Program-made: the position numbers and the translations under genes
Origin: Enterobacter sichuanensis
GTDB taxonomy: Bacteria > Pseudomonadota > Gammaproteobacteria > Enterobacterales > Enterobacteriaceae
Reading direction: 5' to 3'
Length of the DNA stretch: 64,000 nt
Assembly: GCF_002939185.1 (NCBI RefSeq)
Contig: NZ_POVL01000009.1
Span: 42,403 to 106,402, forward strand
Notes under the pieces: model-generated
Told to the model about the DNA's origin: nothing
Seen by the model: the letters and a program-made list of their open reading frames with translations, nothing else
Database searches by the model: none
Shown here: positions 1 to 11,637 of the stretch, in pieces
How positions within the stretch are numbered: position 1 is the first letter of the stretch
Layout of the letters: every line of letters starts with the position of its first letter

Positions 1-243
1 ACCGTGGGTGCGGTGATGAAGCCGCTGCCGGTTCCGGCGTTTACCCTGATCGGCGGGGATCGTAGCGTATCCGGCTCTGCGACCGGTACGCCGTACGAGT
101 TGCGCAAACTGATGAAGTTCGCCGGGCGCACCAAAGTGGCACCGACCACCGAACTGTACCCGATGTCGAAAATCAACGAAGCCATCCAGCACGTGCGCGA
201 CGGCAAAGCCCGTTATCGCGTGGTGTTAAAAGCGGATTTTTGA
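1..243 (+). CDS. ahr: NADPH-dependent aldehyde reductase Ahr, C-terminal fragment
   Basis: Only the last 80 codons are in the window; the gene begins upstream of base 1. The visible part has the glycine-rich loop [12 protein letters not shown], then a helical tail ending in [17 protein letters not shown], the usual end of zinc-dependent medium-chain alcohol dehydrogenases. From memory it resembles E. coli Ahr (YjgB), which reduces medium and long aldehydes with NADPH. The catalytic zinc ligands and the Rossmann motif lie outside the window and cannot be checked. In E. coli, ahr and yjgR belong to the same neighbourhood at 96 min, so finding yjgR 1.9 kb away supports the name. Another zinc alcohol dehydrogenase remains possible. 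Confidence 0.75.
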   Translation, partial: TVGAVMKPLPVPAFTLIGGDRSVSGSATGTPYELRKLMKFAGRTKVAPTTELYPMSKINEAIQHVRDGKARYRVVLKADF

Positions 244-251
244 TGTGATAG

Positions 252-324
252 TGCCGGGTGGCAGCTTCGCCTTACCCGGCCAGGGTTCGTTTTTGTAGGC
301 CCGGTAAGCGCAGCGCCACCGGGC
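252..324. repeat. Pair of inverted REP elements (BIME)
   Basis: Two REP-type palindromes face each other between ahr and the dihydroxyacetone kinase gene: one at 252-280 starting GCCGGGTGGC and ending ACCCGGCC, the other at about 295-324 in opposite orientation. Both can form stems with a GC-rich base. They lie between the ends of two convergent genes, the usual place for such elements, and may protect mRNA 3' ends. Confidence 0.85.
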
Positions 325-332
325 TTTTTCGA

Positions 333-1970
333 CTACCGAGCCAGTGCCGCAAAGACTTCCGCGACAGCCACCGCCCCCGGATCCATTACGCCATCCAGAT
401 TCTCTTTATTCACGTACGACGAACGTCCCGCACCCGCTTTTACCATTTTCGCCGTTGCCTCCGCCCCCTGCTGCGCCGCCTGCGCCGCAGCCTGAAGATC
501 TTTTTTCTGTAAAGCCTCCAGCGCCGGTTGCAACGCGTCGATCAGCGTGCGATCGCCGAGATCCGCCCCGCCATACTGCTTCATCTGCGCCAGCCCGCTG
601 AGCAACGCCTCCGGGAGCGATTGTCCGTCATGCAGCTTTTGCCCGGCCGCGGTGAAGAAGATCGACATTAATACGCCGCTCGATCCGCCCATTACCGTGG
701 CCAGCCGCTCGCCAGCCAGTAACAGGAGCGTAGAGACATCATTAAGCGGGAGGGTATTCTCCTCCAGACGCTGCGCAATATCCCGCGCACCTTGCGCAAA
801 GGTGGAGCCGGTATCGCCATCTCCCACTTTCGCATCCAGCGCGTTGAGGCGGTTTTCCAGCTGGATCAGCGTTTTTGTCACTGAGAAGACACACTCTCCC
901 ACCTGCGGATTGTCCGAGGGGGTATATTCCACGCGGTCATGAATGGCACTGTGCTCAACGGTGCGCAAGGGCGCAAACGCCACGGGTTTCTGCCAGCCCA
1001 GCGTTTCGACGTCGGCATGAATCGCCTTTTCGAAGAAATCGTTAAGCTTCAGTAGCGTCAGCGAAAAGCCCTTCATATCCAGGGCGCTTACCAATGGTGC
1101 GGGACCTATCAGGTACGCGATCTCTTCTTTCAGCGCCGAGTGCGCCAGCTCTTTCGTCAGCAGCGCCATCTCCAGCGCCGATACGCCGCCGAGGTTGTTA
1201 ATCAACACCGCAAAGCGCCCCTCACCCGCCTCTGTTTTCAGTGGCGTGACCAGCGTGTCGATAATGGCTTTGCTGTTTTGGGTATCCACCACGGACGCCC
1301 CGGGCTCGCCGTGAATGCCCAGACCCAGCTCAACGTGGCCCTGCTTAATGCGCCCCTCTTCCTCCTCGCTGCCGGGCAGGTTACAGGTTTGCATCGCAAC
1401 GCCCAGGCTCCAGAGGTTGTCGCAGGCCTGTTGCGCGATCTCCCGCACTTCACTCAGCGATTTCCCGAGCTCCGCCGCATAGCCCGCAATCTTATGCACC
1501 AGCGCGGTGCCGGCAATACCGCGCGGTTGCTTGTTATCCGGCAGCGCGATGTCATCCGCTACAATCACCATCTCCACCTTCAGACCGTAACGTTTGGCCT
1601 TTTCCGCCGCGAGGCCGAAGTTAAGACGGTCGCCGGTGTAGTTTTTGACGATCAACAGACAACCGCGATCGCCGGTTACGGCGACGATGGCATTGAGTAC
1701 CGCATCCACGCTCGGCGAGGCAAACAGATCGCCACACACCGCCGCCGTCAGCATGCCTTTGCCAACAAATCCGGCATGCGCGGGTTCGTGTCCTGAGCCA
1801 CCACCGGAGATCACCGCCACGCGGCTTTTGTCCCAGTCGCCGCGCGCGACAATCCTGATGGCCGGATCGATATCAAGCTTGACGAGATTTGCATGGGGCG
1901 CAGAGAGCAGTATGCCTTCAATGGCATCGTTGACTAGCTGTTTGCGGTCATTAAAGAAGAATCTGGACAT
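333..1970 (-). CDS. dhaK: ATP-dependent dihydroxyacetone kinase (single-chain DhaK-DhaL)
   Basis: Phosphorylates dihydroxyacetone to dihydroxyacetone phosphate using ATP, feeding glycolysis from the cytoplasm. The 545 residues hold a DhaK domain (about 1-330) and a DhaL nucleotide-binding domain (about 350-545). In DhaK, GGGSGHEPAH lies at 56-65, and His220 in GIHGEPG is at the position of the residue that binds the substrate covalently in the Citrobacter enzyme. In DhaL, KVGDGDTG carries the acidic residues that bind magnesium-ATP. The fused form is the ATP-dependent type, unlike the three-part PTS-dependent DhaKLM of E. coli. It stands alone, convergent with ahr and divergent from yjgR, with no glycerol dehydrogenase gene visible. 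A short-chain sugar kinase of the same family, with another ketose substrate, is possible. Confidence 0.9.
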   Translation of the reverse strand: MSRFFFNDRKQLVNDAIEGILLSAPHANLVKLDIDPAIRIVARGDWDKSRVAVISGGGSGHEPAHAGFVGKGMLTAAVCGDLFASPSVDAVLNAIVAVTGDRGCLLIVKNYTGDRLNFGLAAEKAKRYGLKVEMVIVADDIALPDNKQPRGIAGTALVHKIAGYAAELGKSLSEVREIAQQACDNLWSLGVAMQTCNLPGSEEEEGRIKQGHVELGLGIHGEPGASVVDTQNSKAIIDTLVTPLKTEAGEGRFAVLINNLGGVSALEMALLTKELAHSALKEEIAYLIGPAPLVSALDMKGFSLTLLKLNDFFEKAIHADVETLGWQKPVAFAPLRTVEHSAIHDRVEYTPSDNPQVGECVFSVTKTLIQLENRLNALDAKVGDGDTGSTFAQGARDIAQRLEENTLPLNDVSTLLLLAGERLATVMGGSSGVLMSIFFTAAGQKLHDGQSLPEALLSGLAQMKQYGGADLGDRTLIDALQPALEALQKKDLQAAAQAAQQGAEATAKMVKAGAGRSSYVNKENLDGVMDPGAVAVAEVFAALAR

Positions 1971-2107
1971 AGTTTCCCACTATTTTGTGAACCGTATGCA
2001 AAAGCATAGTCCGCGCTGGATAATGCGCCGCAAACTCAGGAATTTACTCATCCCTTTTGCCGTCAGGTTGCCTATACTCCACCCAGGACTACGAGAGGAA
2101 GCGCATC

Positions 2108-3610
2108 ATGAGTACACCATTGTTAATTGCCCGGACGCTGGAAAAAGAGCTGTATTTACTGCCCGCCATGACGAACCGCCACGGCCTGATCACCGGTGCC
2201 ACCGGGACGGGGAAAACCGTGACCCTGCAAAAGCTGGCGGAGTCGCTTTCAGAGATCGGCGTACCGGTGTTTATGGCTGACGTGAAAGGCGATTTAACCG
2301 GTGTGGCTCAGGAGGGTACCGCCTCAGAAAAACTGCTCGAACGGCTGAAGAATATTGGCATCACGGACTGGACGCCACACGGCAACCCGGTGGTCGTATG
2401 GGATATCTTTGGTGAGAAAGGCCACCCGGTGCGCGCCACCGTCTCCGATCTCGGCCCGCTACTGCTCGCCCGCCTGCTGAACCTTAACGACGTCCAGTCC
2501 GGGGTACTGAATATTATCTTCCGCATTGCCGATGACCAGGGTCTGCTGCTGCTTGATTTTAAAGATCTGCGGGCCATTACTCAGTACATTGGCGATAACG
2601 CGAAATCCTTCCAGAACCAGTATGGCAATATCAGCAGCGCGTCGGTAGGGGCCATTCAGCGCGGGTTACTGACGCTTGAGCAACAGGGGGCTGAGCATTT
2701 CTTCGGCGAGCCTATGCTGGATATCAAAGACTGGATGCGCACCGACAGTAACGGCAAAGGCATTATCAATATCCTCAGTGCAGAGAAGCTCTACCAGATG
2801 CCGAAGCTTTATGCCGCCAGCCTGCTGTGGATGCTCTCCGAGCTGAACGAACAACTGCCCGAAGCAGGCGATCTGGAAAAACCAAAGCTGGTGTTCTTCT
2901 TCGACGAAGCGCACCTGCTGTTCAACGATGCGCCGCAGATATTGCTGGACAAGATTGAACAGGTCATTCGCCTGATCCGCTCTAAAGGCGTCGGCGTCTG
3001 GTTTGTTTCGCAAAACCCGTCTGATATCCCGGATAACGTGCTTGGCCAGCTTGGTAACCGCGTTCAGCACGCCCTGCGCGCCTTTACGCCGAAAGATCAG
3101 AAAGCGGTGAAAGCCGCTGCGCAAACCATGCGCGCCAATCCGGCTTTTGATACCGAAGCCGCTATTCAGGCGTTAGGCACCGGTGAAGCGCTGATCTCAT
3201 TCCTGGATGCGAAGGGCAGCCCGTCCGTGGTGGAACGCGCGATGGTGATCGCTCCCTGTTCGCGGATGGGACCGGTGACGGACGATGAACGCAACGGCCT
3301 GATTAACCACTCCCCGGTGTACGGGAAGTATGAAGACGAGGTGGATCGGGAATCCGCGTTTGAGATGCTGCAAAAAGGGGTCCAGGCGACAACGGAATCG
3401 CAGGATGCCCCTGCCGCTAAAGGGCAGTCGGTGGCGGTGGATGACGGTATTCTCGGTGGGCTCAAAGATATCCTGTTTGGTAGCACCGGGCCGCGCGGCG
3501 GTAAGCGCGACGGCGTGGTACAAACCATGGCGAAGAGCGCTGCGCGGCAGGTGACTAATCAGATAGTGCGCGGCATGCTGGGGAGCCTGTTAGGCGGCCG
3601 TCGCCGGTAG
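2108..3610 (+). CDS. yjgR: HerA-like ATPase YjgR (DUF853)
   Basis: A cytoplasmic P-loop ATPase of the HerA/FtsK-like group; its cellular role is not established. I chose ATG 2108, which follows a GAGGAAGCG ribosome binding site and gives 500 residues starting [10 protein letters not shown], the same length as E. coli YjgR. The Walker A motif GATGTGKT is at residues 30-37; [12 protein letters not shown] is the Walker B segment, followed by an arginine-rich region that may hold an arginine finger. The C-terminus is glycine- and arginine-rich. In E. coli yjgR sits about 20 min away from gltB, so its place beside yhcC is a rearrangement relative to K-12. Its last 21 bases overlap the end of yhcC on the other strand. 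Confidence 0.88.
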   Translation: MSTPLLIARTLEKELYLLPAMTNRHGLITGATGTGKTVTLQKLAESLSEIGVPVFMADVKGDLTGVAQEGTASEKLLERLKNIGITDWTPHGNPVVVWDIFGEKGHPVRATVSDLGPLLLARLLNLNDVQSGVLNIIFRIADDQGLLLLDFKDLRAITQYIGDNAKSFQNQYGNISSASVGAIQRGLLTLEQQGAEHFFGEPMLDIKDWMRTDSNGKGIINILSAEKLYQMPKLYAASLLWMLSELNEQLPEAGDLEKPKLVFFFDEAHLLFNDAPQILLDKIEQVIRLIRSKGVGVWFVSQNPSDIPDNVLGQLGNRVQHALRAFTPKDQKAVKAAAQTMRANPAFDTEAAIQALGTGEALISFLDAKGSPSVVERAMVIAPCSRMGPVTDDERNGLINHSPVYGKYEDEVDRESAFEMLQKGVQATTESQDAPAAKGQSVAVDDGILGGLKDILFGSTGPRGGKRDGVVQTMAKSAARQVTNQIVRGMLGSLLGGRRR

Positions 3611-4531
3611 ACGGGGAACCCACGGGCGCCCCAGAGCCGAACCCTGCACGCCGTTTTCCTGAAGATAGCGGTCAATTTCCACCATCCCCGTCCAGCGGTT
3701 CTCGCACCACAAGGGTGCCAGAAGCGTTGGACGGCGGGCGCTGGCAGAGATGCGATGGTAGACAATCTCCGGCGGCGTGTGACGAATCATCTCCCCCGCC
3801 GTCACCGTATAGGCGTCAAGTTCGATACCGTTCAAGCGCCCGGCTTCCCAGGCTTTGGCCATAATGCTGCCCTTCACGATATGCAGCGGGTGCAGCTTGA
3901 TACCGTCCACGCCGGTCTCCACCACTTTTTCCAGCGTCTCCAGGCCGTGCCGCTGCCCTTCACCAGGCAACCCGACAATCAGATGCGAGCAGACTTTCAA
4001 CCCGCGCTCACGGGCAAGACGGGTAGTGCGCTGGTAGCAGGCGAAATCATGACCACGGTTGATGCGGTGCAGGGTTTTGTCGTGCGCGGTCTGTAGGCCC
4101 AGCTCCAGCCAAACCTCGTAGCCTTGATCGTTATACTCGCTAAGCAGATCCAGCACCGCATCCGGTACGCAGTCCGGCCGCGTACCCACACAGAGCCCGA
4201 CAATACTGGCCTGGCTGACAGCCTGCTGATACATGTCGCGCAGCACCTGGACTTCCGCCCACGTGCTGGTATAGGCCTGAAAATAGGCCAGATAGCGTCT
4301 GGCGCGGTTTACCAGACTCGCCTGATGAGAAAGCTGTTCGGCAATAGAGCGATGCTGCTGGGCCTCGTCTGCAAATGACGCAACGTTACAGAACGTGCAG
4401 CCCCCGCGCCCGATCGTCCCGTCCCGGTTTGGGCAGCTAAACCCGCCATGCAGCGTCAGCTTGTGAACCTTTTGCCCGTACCGCTGCAAAAGATCCCCAC
4501 CAAACATATTGACTAATTTCTGTAACTGCAT
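3590..4531 (-). CDS. yhcC: Radical SAM protein YhcC
   Basis: A cytoplasmic radical S-adenosylmethionine protein of the TIGR01212 type; the substrate is unknown to me. Starting at ATG 4531 gives 313 residues beginning [12 protein letters not shown], matching the E. coli start; an in-frame ATG at 4573 would add 14 residues. The cluster cysteines are Cys33, Cys45 and Cys48, spaced CX11CX2C instead of the usual CX3CX2C, which is typical of this subfamily. [13 protein letters not shown] is the SAM-domain glycine-rich strand. In E. coli the neighbour on the far side is arcB; here it is yjgR, and the two stop codons lie inside each other's genes. The gene points away from gltB, with a 687-bp shared regulatory gap. 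Confidence 0.9.
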   Translation of the reverse strand: MQLQKLVNMFGGDLLQRYGQKVHKLTLHGGFSCPNRDGTIGRGGCTFCNVASFADEAQQHRSIAEQLSHQASLVNRARRYLAYFQAYTSTWAEVQVLRDMYQQAVSQASIVGLCVGTRPDCVPDAVLDLLSEYNDQGYEVWLELGLQTAHDKTLHRINRGHDFACYQRTTRLARERGLKVCSHLIVGLPGEGQRHGLETLEKVVETGVDGIKLHPLHIVKGSIMAKAWEAGRLNGIELDAYTVTAGEMIRHTPPEIVYHRISASARRPTLLAPLWCENRWTGMVEIDRYLQENGVQGSALGRPWVPRLPATAA

Positions 4532-4828
4532 AATCTGATAGACCGTCCCGGAGAAAGGGGACAAGCCTGCCACTTTTAGCCTCTGTCGGCGATGACTTGG
4601 ATCAATCGCCCTGGACGGCTTTTACCTATATGAATAACTACTCAGGATTACTGCAATTTCATTCACGCCAGCAGTGATTACTTTTCCTTATGTTCTGATT
4701 GTTTTTTTCATTTATAGCGCCACCTCTGAAAAACAGTGACTTTATGCGGGTTTAACCCCCACAGCAGCGTAATATTCTGTTAAAAAACCGCTATTCAGCA
4801 TGCTGCATTGATAATACCGCTTTCAGAT

Positions 4829-4844
4829 AGTGAGTCAGATCACA
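4829..4844 (+). promoter_or_regulatory. Putative CRP site upstream of gltB
   Basis: The sequence AGTGAGTCAGATCACA matches the CRP consensus TGTGA-N6-TCACA at nine of the ten conserved bases. It lies 375 bp before the gltB start, in the region where E. coli gltB is controlled by several global regulators. Binding is inferred from the match alone. Confidence 0.5.
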
Positions 4845-5007
4845 CTCCGCTACGCCCTGCAAGGGCATTCATTCAATGTAAAATTACTTAAATTCCCTTT
4901 AATTACAAATAGATAACTTACCTTTAGCACATTTTTGTATAAATAAGATTGCCATTTGACCTGTGTACCAATTCCCGATAAGTTGGAAATCCGCTGGAAG
5001 CTTTCTG

Positions 5008-5026
5008 GATGAGCGGCCTGCTCATC
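5008..5026 (+). other. Small hairpin in the gltB leader
   Basis: GATGAGC at 5008-5014 and GCTCATC at 5020-5026 form a perfect 7-bp stem with a 5-base GGCCT loop. There is no T-run after it, so it is not a classical terminator. It may be an mRNA structure or an operator. Confidence 0.4.
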
Positions 5027-5123
5027 ATATTTATGCAGTAATTGAGATTCCCTCTGAAGCAAGTCCTCAAACTTGTTTACCTGCGCGAAAGGATGAAAAA
5101 GAGGGCGAATGCGAGGTCCGCGT

Positions 5124-5267
5124 ATGAAACGCAAACCCCGTCGCCATGCTCTTTCTGCGCCTGTGCGCCACGGTTACGTTCAGAGAGAAGCCCGACGAGC
5201 CTGGGGAGGTTCACTGATATGTTGTACGATAAATCCCTTGAGAAGGATAACTGTGGTTTCGGCCTGA
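5124..5267 (+). CDS. Possible leader ORF overlapping the gltB start
   Basis: An ATG at 5124, preceded by GAGG with 8-base spacing, opens a 47-codon frame beginning [17 protein letters not shown] and ending at TGA 5265, 46 bases inside gltB in another frame. The first 16 residues resemble the stretch once placed at the N-terminus of E. coli GltB ([17 protein letters not shown], from memory), so the sequence may be conserved. It is strongly basic. If translated, its ribosomes would cover the gltB ribosome binding site and could couple or block gltB translation. It could also be a chance frame in a conserved untranslated leader. Confidence 0.3.
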   Translation: MKRKPRRHALSAPVRHGYVQREARRAWGGSLICCTINPLRRITVVSA

Positions 5268-8200
5268 TCGCCCACATAGAAGGCGAACCTAGCCACAAGG
5301 TAGTGCGTACTGCTATTCACGCACTGGCCCGAATGCAGCACCGTGGCGCCATCCTTGCCGATGGTAAAACCGGCGACGGTTGCGGCCTGCTGCTGCAAAA
5401 ACCCGATCGTTTCTTCCGCATCGTGGCGGAAGAGCGCGGCTGGCGTTTAGCCAAAAACTACGCTGTCGGTATGCTGTTCCTGAACCAGGATCCTGAAAAA
5501 GCTGCCGCTTCGCGCCACATCGTCGAAGAAGAACTTCAGCGTGAAACCCTGTCTATTGTCGGCTGGCGCGATGTGCCTACCAACGAAGGGGTGCTCGGTG
5601 AAATCGCCCTCTCCTCGCTGCCTCGTATTGAACAGATTTTCGTCAATGCCCCTGCGGGCTGGCGTCCACGTGATATGGAACGCCGTCTGTTTATCGCCCG
5701 TCGCCGCATTGAAAAACGTCTCCAGGACGATAAAGAGTTCTACGTCTGTAGCCTCTCGAACCTGGTGAATATCTATAAAGGTCTGTGTATGCCGGCTGAC
5801 CTGCCGCGCTTCTACCTGGACCTGGCGGACCTGCGTCTGGAATCGGCCATTTGCCTGTTCCACCAGCGCTTCTCCACCAACACCGTACCTCGCTGGCCGC
5901 TGGCGCAGCCGTTCCGCTATCTGGCGCACAACGGCGAAATCAACACCATTACCGGTAACCGCCAGTGGGCCCGCGCCCGTACCTATAAGTTCCAGACGCC
6001 ACTGATCCCTGACCTGCACGATGCCGCGCCGTTCGTGAACGAAACCGGCTCCGACTCCAGCTCGATGGACAACATGCTGGAACTGCTGCTGGCGGGCGGG
6101 ATGGATATCGTGCGCGCCATGCGTTTGCTCGTGCCACCAGCCTGGCAGAACAACCCGGATATGGATCCAGAGCTGCGTGCGTTCTTCGACTTTAACTCCA
6201 TGCACATGGAGCCGTGGGACGGCCCAGCGGGCATCGTGATGTCCGACGGTCGTTTTGCCGCCTGTAACCTGGACCGTAACGGCCTGCGTCCGGCCCGCTA
6301 CGTCATCACCAAAGATAAGCTCATCACCTGTGCCTCTGAAGTCGGTATCTGGGATTACCAGCCTGACGAAGTGGTTGAGAAAGGCCGCGTCGGTCCTGGC
6401 GAACTGATGGTTATCGACACTCGCGTTGGGCGCATTCTGCATTCCGCCGAAACCGATAACGACCTGAAAAGCCGCCATCCGTACAAAGAGTGGATGGAGA
6501 AAAACGTGCGTCGTCTGGTGCCGTTTGAAGATCTGTCGGACGAAGAGGTGGGCAGCCGCGAGCTGGACGACGATACCCTCGCCAGCTACCAGAAGCAGTT
6601 TAACTACAGCGCAGAAGAGCTGGACTCGGTTATCCGCGTGCTCGGTGAAAACGGCCAGGAAGCGGTCGGCTCGATGGGTGACGATACCCCGTTTGCCGTG
6701 CTCTCCAGCCAGCCGCGTATCATTTATGACTATTTCCGTCAGCAGTTCGCGCAGGTCACCAACCCGCCAATCGACCCGCTGCGCGAAGCACACGTGATGT
6801 CGCTGGCCACCAGCATTGGTCGTGAGATGAACGTCTTCTGCGAGGCCGAAGGCCAGGCGCACCGTCTGACCTTTAAATCGCCGATCCTGCTGTATTCCGA
6901 TTTCAAACAGCTCACCACCATGAAAGAGGAGCACTACCGCGCTGACACGCTCGATATTACCTTCGACGTGAACGACGCGAGCCTCGAAGAGACGGTGAAT
7001 GCGCTGTGTGACAAAGCCGAACAGATGGTACGTAACGGTACCGTTCTGCTGGTGCTGTCCGACCGTAATATCGCGAAAAACCGTCTGCCGGTGCCTGCGC
7101 CGATGGCGGTGGGTGCTATCCAGACGCGTCTGGTCGATAAGAGCCTGCGCTGCGACGCCAACATCATTGTTGAAACCGCCAGCGCTCGCGACCCACACCA
7201 CTTTGCCGTGCTGTTAGGCTTTGGTGCGACGGCGATCTACCCATATCTGGCCTACGAAACGCTGGCCCGCCTGGTGGACACCCGCGCGATCGACAAAGAC
7301 TACCGTACAGTGATGCTGAACTACCGTAACGGCATCAATAAAGGTCTGTACAAAATCATGTCCAAAATGGGCATCTCGACCGTTGCCTCCTACCGTTGTT
7401 CGAAGCTGTTTGAAGCGGTCGGTCTGCATAACGACGTGGCAAACCTCTGCTTCCAGGGCGTAGTCAGCCGTATCGGCGGAGCCGGATTTGCTGACTTCCA
7501 GCAGGATCTGGTGAACCTGTCGAAACGCGCATGGCTGGCACGTAAGCCGCTGGATCAGGGCGGTCTGCTGAAATACGTTCACGGCGGCGAGTATCATGCC
7601 TATAACCCTGACGTGGTGCGCACGCTGCAGCAGGCGGTGCAGAGCGGCGAATACAGTGATTATCAGCAGTATGCTGAGCTGGTGAACAACCGTCCGGCGG
7701 CGACGCTGCGTGACCTGCTGGCCCTCAATCCGGGTGATGAAGCGGTTAGCATTGACGAGGTTGAGCCAGCATCTGAACTGTTCAAACGCTTTGATACCGC
7801 GGCGATGTCCATCGGCGCGCTGAGCCCGGAAGCCCACGAAGCGCTGGCGGAAGCCATGAACAGCATCGGCGGCAATTCCAACTCCGGTGAAGGCGGTGAA
7901 GATCCGGCGCGTTACGGCACCAACAAAGTGTCCCGTATCAAGCAGGTGGCCTCCGGCCGCTTCGGCGTCACCCCAGCGTACCTGGTCAACGCCGATGTCA
8001 TTCAGATTAAAGTCGCTCAGGGTGCAAAACCGGGCGAAGGCGGTCAGTTGCCGGGTGATAAAGTCACGCCGTACATCGCCAAACTGCGCTACTCCGTACC
8101 GGGCGTGACGCTGATTTCTCCGCCACCACACCACGATATTTACTCTATCGAGGATCTGGCGCAGTTGATTTTCGACCTGAAACAGGTCAACCCGAAAGCG

Positions 8201-9679
8201 ATGATCTCCGTGAAGCTCGTTTCCGAACCGGGCGTTGGCACCATTGCCACCGGCGTGGCGAAAGCCTATGCGGATCTCATCACCATCGCCGGTTACGACG
8301 GTGGTACCGGTGCAAGCCCACTCTCCTCCGTGAAATATGCGGGTTGCCCGTGGGAACTGGGCCTGGTGGAAACCCAGCAGGCGCTGGTGGCTAACGGTCT
8401 GCGTCACAAGATCCGTCTGCAGGTGGACGGTGGCCTGAAAACCGGCCTCGACATTATCAAAGCGGCGATTCTGGGTGCGGAAAGCTTTGGTTTCGGTACC
8501 GGCCCAATGGTTGCGCTTGGCTGTAAATACCTGCGTATTTGCCACCTGAACAACTGCGCAACCGGTGTTGCAACTCAGGACGAGAAGCTGCGTAAGAACC
8601 ACTACCATGGTCTGCCGTTCAAAGTGACTAACTACTTTGACTTCATCGCCCGTGAAACCCGTGAGCTGATGGCGCAGCTGGGCGTGAAGCGCCTGGTAGA
8701 CCTGATTGGCCGTACCGACCTGCTGAAAGAGCTGGAAGGCTTCACCGCGAAGCAGCAGAAGCTGGAGTTGAGCAAGCTGCTGGAAACCGCGCAGCCACAC
8801 CCTGGCAAAGCGGTCTACTGCACCGAGAACAACCCACCGTTCGATAACGGCGTGCTGAACGCGCAGCTGTTGCAGCAGGCGAAACCGTACGTGGATGACA
8901 AGCAGAGCAAAACGTTCTGGTTTGATATCCGCAACACTGACCGTTCTGTGGGTGCGTCCCTCTCCGGTTATATTGCGCAGACGCACGGTGACCAGGGGCT
9001 GGCGGCAGATCCGATTACCGCGCACTTCAGCGGTACCGCGGGTCAAAGCTTTGGCGTGTGGAACGCCGGTGGCGTTGAGCTATACCTGACCGGCGATGCC
9101 AACGACTACGTCGGGAAAGGCATGGCGGGCGGTCTGCTGGCGGTGCGTCCTCCGGTGGGTTCTGCCTTCCGCAGCCATGAGGCAAGCATCATCGGTAACA
9201 CCTGTCTGTACGGCGCGACCGGTGGTCGTCTGTTCGCTGCAGGCCGTGCGGGCGAGCGTTTTGCGGTGCGTAACTCCGGTGCCATCACCGTGGTGGAAGG
9301 CATTGGCGATAACGGTTGTGAATATATGACGGGCGGGATTGTTTGCGTCCTGGGTAAAACCGGCGTGAACTTTGGCGCAGGCATGACGGGCGGTTTTGCA
9401 TACGTCCTGGATGAAGACGGCGAGTTCCGCAAACGCGTGAACCCGGAACTGGTGGAAGTACTGGACGTTGATACGCTGGCCATCCACGAAGAACACCTTC
9501 GCGGTTTGATTACCGAACACGTGCAGCATACCGGTTCTTCGCGCGGCGAAGAGATCCTGGCGAACTGGCCAGCATTCTCTGCAAAATTCGCGCTGGTTAA
9601 ACCGAAGTCCAGCGATGTTAAAGCCCTGTTGGGTCACCGTAGTCGTAGCGCAGCAGAGCTGCGTGTGCAGGCGCAGTAA
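5219..9679 (+). CDS. gltB: Glutamate synthase (NADPH) large subunit
   Basis: Transfers the amide of glutamine to 2-oxoglutarate, giving two glutamates; with GltD it completes the GS-GOGAT route of ammonia assimilation in the cytoplasm. ATG 5219, after GGGGAGG, gives 1486 residues as in E. coli. The first 11 residues ([11 protein letters not shown]) are a propeptide; cleavage exposes Cys12, the N-terminal nucleophile of the class II amidotransferase domain. A central domain and an FMN-binding barrel follow ([10 protein letters not shown] and related loops). The 3Fe-4S ligands are Cys1102, Cys1108 and Cys1113 in [14 protein letters not shown]-terminal beta-helix with GXXGG repeats ends the protein. 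gltD follows after 9 bases in the same operon; gltF is absent. In-frame starts further upstream, from 5042, lack a good ribosome binding site. Confidence 0.98.
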   Translation: MLYDKSLEKDNCGFGLIAHIEGEPSHKVVRTAIHALARMQHRGAILADGKTGDGCGLLLQKPDRFFRIVAEERGWRLAKNYAVGMLFLNQDPEKAAASRHIVEEELQRETLSIVGWRDVPTNEGVLGEIALSSLPRIEQIFVNAPAGWRPRDMERRLFIARRRIEKRLQDDKEFYVCSLSNLVNIYKGLCMPADLPRFYLDLADLRLESAICLFHQRFSTNTVPRWPLAQPFRYLAHNGEINTITGNRQWARARTYKFQTPLIPDLHDAAPFVNETGSDSSSMDNMLELLLAGGMDIVRAMRLLVPPAWQNNPDMDPELRAFFDFNSMHMEPWDGPAGIVMSDGRFAACNLDRNGLRPARYVITKDKLITCASEVGIWDYQPDEVVEKGRVGPGELMVIDTRVGRILHSAETDNDLKSRHPYKEWMEKNVRRLVPFEDLSDEEVGSRELDDDTLASYQKQFNYSAEELDSVIRVLGENGQEAVGSMGDDTPFAVLSSQPRIIYDYFRQQFAQVTNPPIDPLREAHVMSLATSIGREMNVFCEAEGQAHRLTFKSPILLYSDFKQLTTMKEEHYRADTLDITFDVNDASLEETVNALCDKAEQMVRNGTVLLVLSDRNIAKNRLPVPAPMAVGAIQTRLVDKSLRCDANIIVETASARDPHHFAVLLGFGATAIYPYLAYETLARLVDTRAIDKDYRTVMLNYRNGINKGLYKIMSKMGISTVASYRCSKLFEAVGLHNDVANLCFQGVVSRIGGAGFADFQQDLVNLSKRAWLARKPLDQGGLLKYVHGGEYHAYNPDVVRTLQQAVQSGEYSDYQQYAELVNNRPAATLRDLLALNPGDEAVSIDEVEPASELFKRFDTAAMSIGALSPEAHEALAEAMNSIGGNSNSGEGGEDPARYGTNKVSRIKQVASGRFGVTPAYLVNADVIQIKVAQGAKPGEGGQLPGDKVTPYIAKLRYSVPGVTLISPPPHHDIYSIEDLAQLIFDLKQVNPKAMISVKLVSEPGVGTIATGVAKAYADLITIAGYDGGTGASPLSSVKYAGCPWELGLVETQQALVANGLRHKIRLQVDGGLKTGLDIIKAAILGAESFGFGTGPMVALGCKYLRICHLNNCATGVATQDEKLRKNHYHGLPFKVTNYFDFIARETRELMAQLGVKRLVDLIGRTDLLKELEGFTAKQQKLELSKLLETAQPHPGKAVYCTENNPPFDNGVLNAQLLQQAKPYVDDKQSKTFWFDIRNTDRSVGASLSGYIAQTHGDQGLAADPITAHFSGTAGQSFGVWNAGGVELYLTGDANDYVGKGMAGGLLAVRPPVGSAFRSHEASIIGNTCLYGATGGRLFAAGRAGERFAVRNSGAITVVEGIGDNGCEYMTGGIVCVLGKTGVNFGAGMTGGFAYVLDEDGEFRKRVNPELVEVLDVDTLAIHEEHLRGLITEHVQHTGSSRGEEILANWPAFSAKFALVKPKSSDVKALLGHRSRSAAELRVQAQ

Positions 9680-11107
<1,428 letters not shown>

Positions 11108-11110
11108 AAA

Positions 11111-11136
11111 AACAGGCCCGATTGGGCCTGTTTTTA
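11111..11136. terminator. Bidirectional terminator between gltD and sspB
   Basis: AACAGGCCC (11111-11119) and GGGCCTGTT (11124-11132) form a 9-bp stem with a GATT loop, flanked by A-runs and T-runs on both sides. It can end gltBD on the plus strand and sspAB on the minus strand; the sspB stop codon lies in the T-tract itself. Confidence 0.9.
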
Positions 11137-11637
11137 TTTTACAACGCGAAGAGCAGGACGCCCCCCGCGCGGTGGCGGATCGTCATCCGGATCGTTATCA
11201 TCCTGGTGATCGGGTTTGTCACCGTCAATAACGGACATGACCGTGTCGCTTTCACGCTCCCCGGCGGTATCGTCATCATTCAGGCTGGCAACGTCTTCAT
11301 CGTAAGCCGCTTCCGGCTCGAACATGGTACCCGCACCGTTTTCACGCGCGTAGATAGCCAGCACGGCAGCCAGCGGCACCGATACCTGACGCGGCACTCC
11401 ACCAAAACGCGCGTTAAAGCGCACTTCGTCGTTGGCCAGTTCCAGGTTACCCACTGCTCGCGGCGCAATATTCAGCACGATCTGTCCGTCGCGTGCGTAT
11501 TCCATTGGAACCAGCACGCCCGGCAACGTCACATCCACTACCAGGTGCGGCGTGAGCTGGTTATCCAGCAGCCATTCATAGAAGGCGCGCAGCAGATACG
11601 GACGGCGTGGGGTGAGTTGTGACATTTCCACAGTCAT
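11134..11637 (-). CDS. sspB: ClpXP adaptor SspB (stringent starvation protein B)
   Basis: A cytoplasmic adaptor that brings ssrA-tagged proteins and the RseA fragment to the ClpXP protease. The N-terminal two thirds (PRRPYLLRAFYEWLLDNQ to YARENGAGTMFEPE) form the substrate-binding fold. A long acidic linker follows, and the last residues RGGRPALRVVK are the XB motif that docks on ClpX. ATG 11637 overlaps the sspA stop as TAATG; an in-frame GTG at 11631 aligns better with the E. coli start (MDLSQL versus VEMSQL), so the first two residues are uncertain. It links to degS in this window: both act in the sigma-E pathway. Confidence 0.96.
   Translation of the reverse strand: MTVEMSQLTPRRPYLLRAFYEWLLDNQLTPHLVVDVTLPGVLVPMEYARDGQIVLNIAPRAVGNLELANDEVRFNARFGGVPRQVSVPLAAVLAIYARENGAGTMFEPEAAYDEDVASLNDDDTAGERESDTVMSVIDGDKPDHQDDNDPDDDPPPRGGRPALRVVK

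Larger units (their letters stand above)
4532..5218 (+). promoter_or_regulatory. Long intergenic region and leader of gltBD
   Basis: This 687-bp gap separates divergent yhcC and gltB and is AT-rich in 4600-4960, unlike the flanking genes. In E. coli the gltBD promoter region is long and is bound by Lrp, IHF and CRP; I infer the same here. Visible parts are a CRP-like site at 4829-4844, a 7-bp hairpin at 5008-5026 and a basic leader ORF from 5124. I could not place the -10 and -35 boxes with confidence. Confidence 0.6.

Noticed and set aside
4850..5134. 94-codon frame on the minus strand in the gltB leader
   Set aside because: No clear ribosome binding site and no family likeness; the region is better explained as promoter and leader of gltB.
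5447..9046. Two very long open frames antisense to gltB (584 and 610 codons)
   Set aside because: They mirror a GC-rich, strongly codon-biased gene; no ribosome binding sites, and the His/Gln/Val-rich proteins look like no family.
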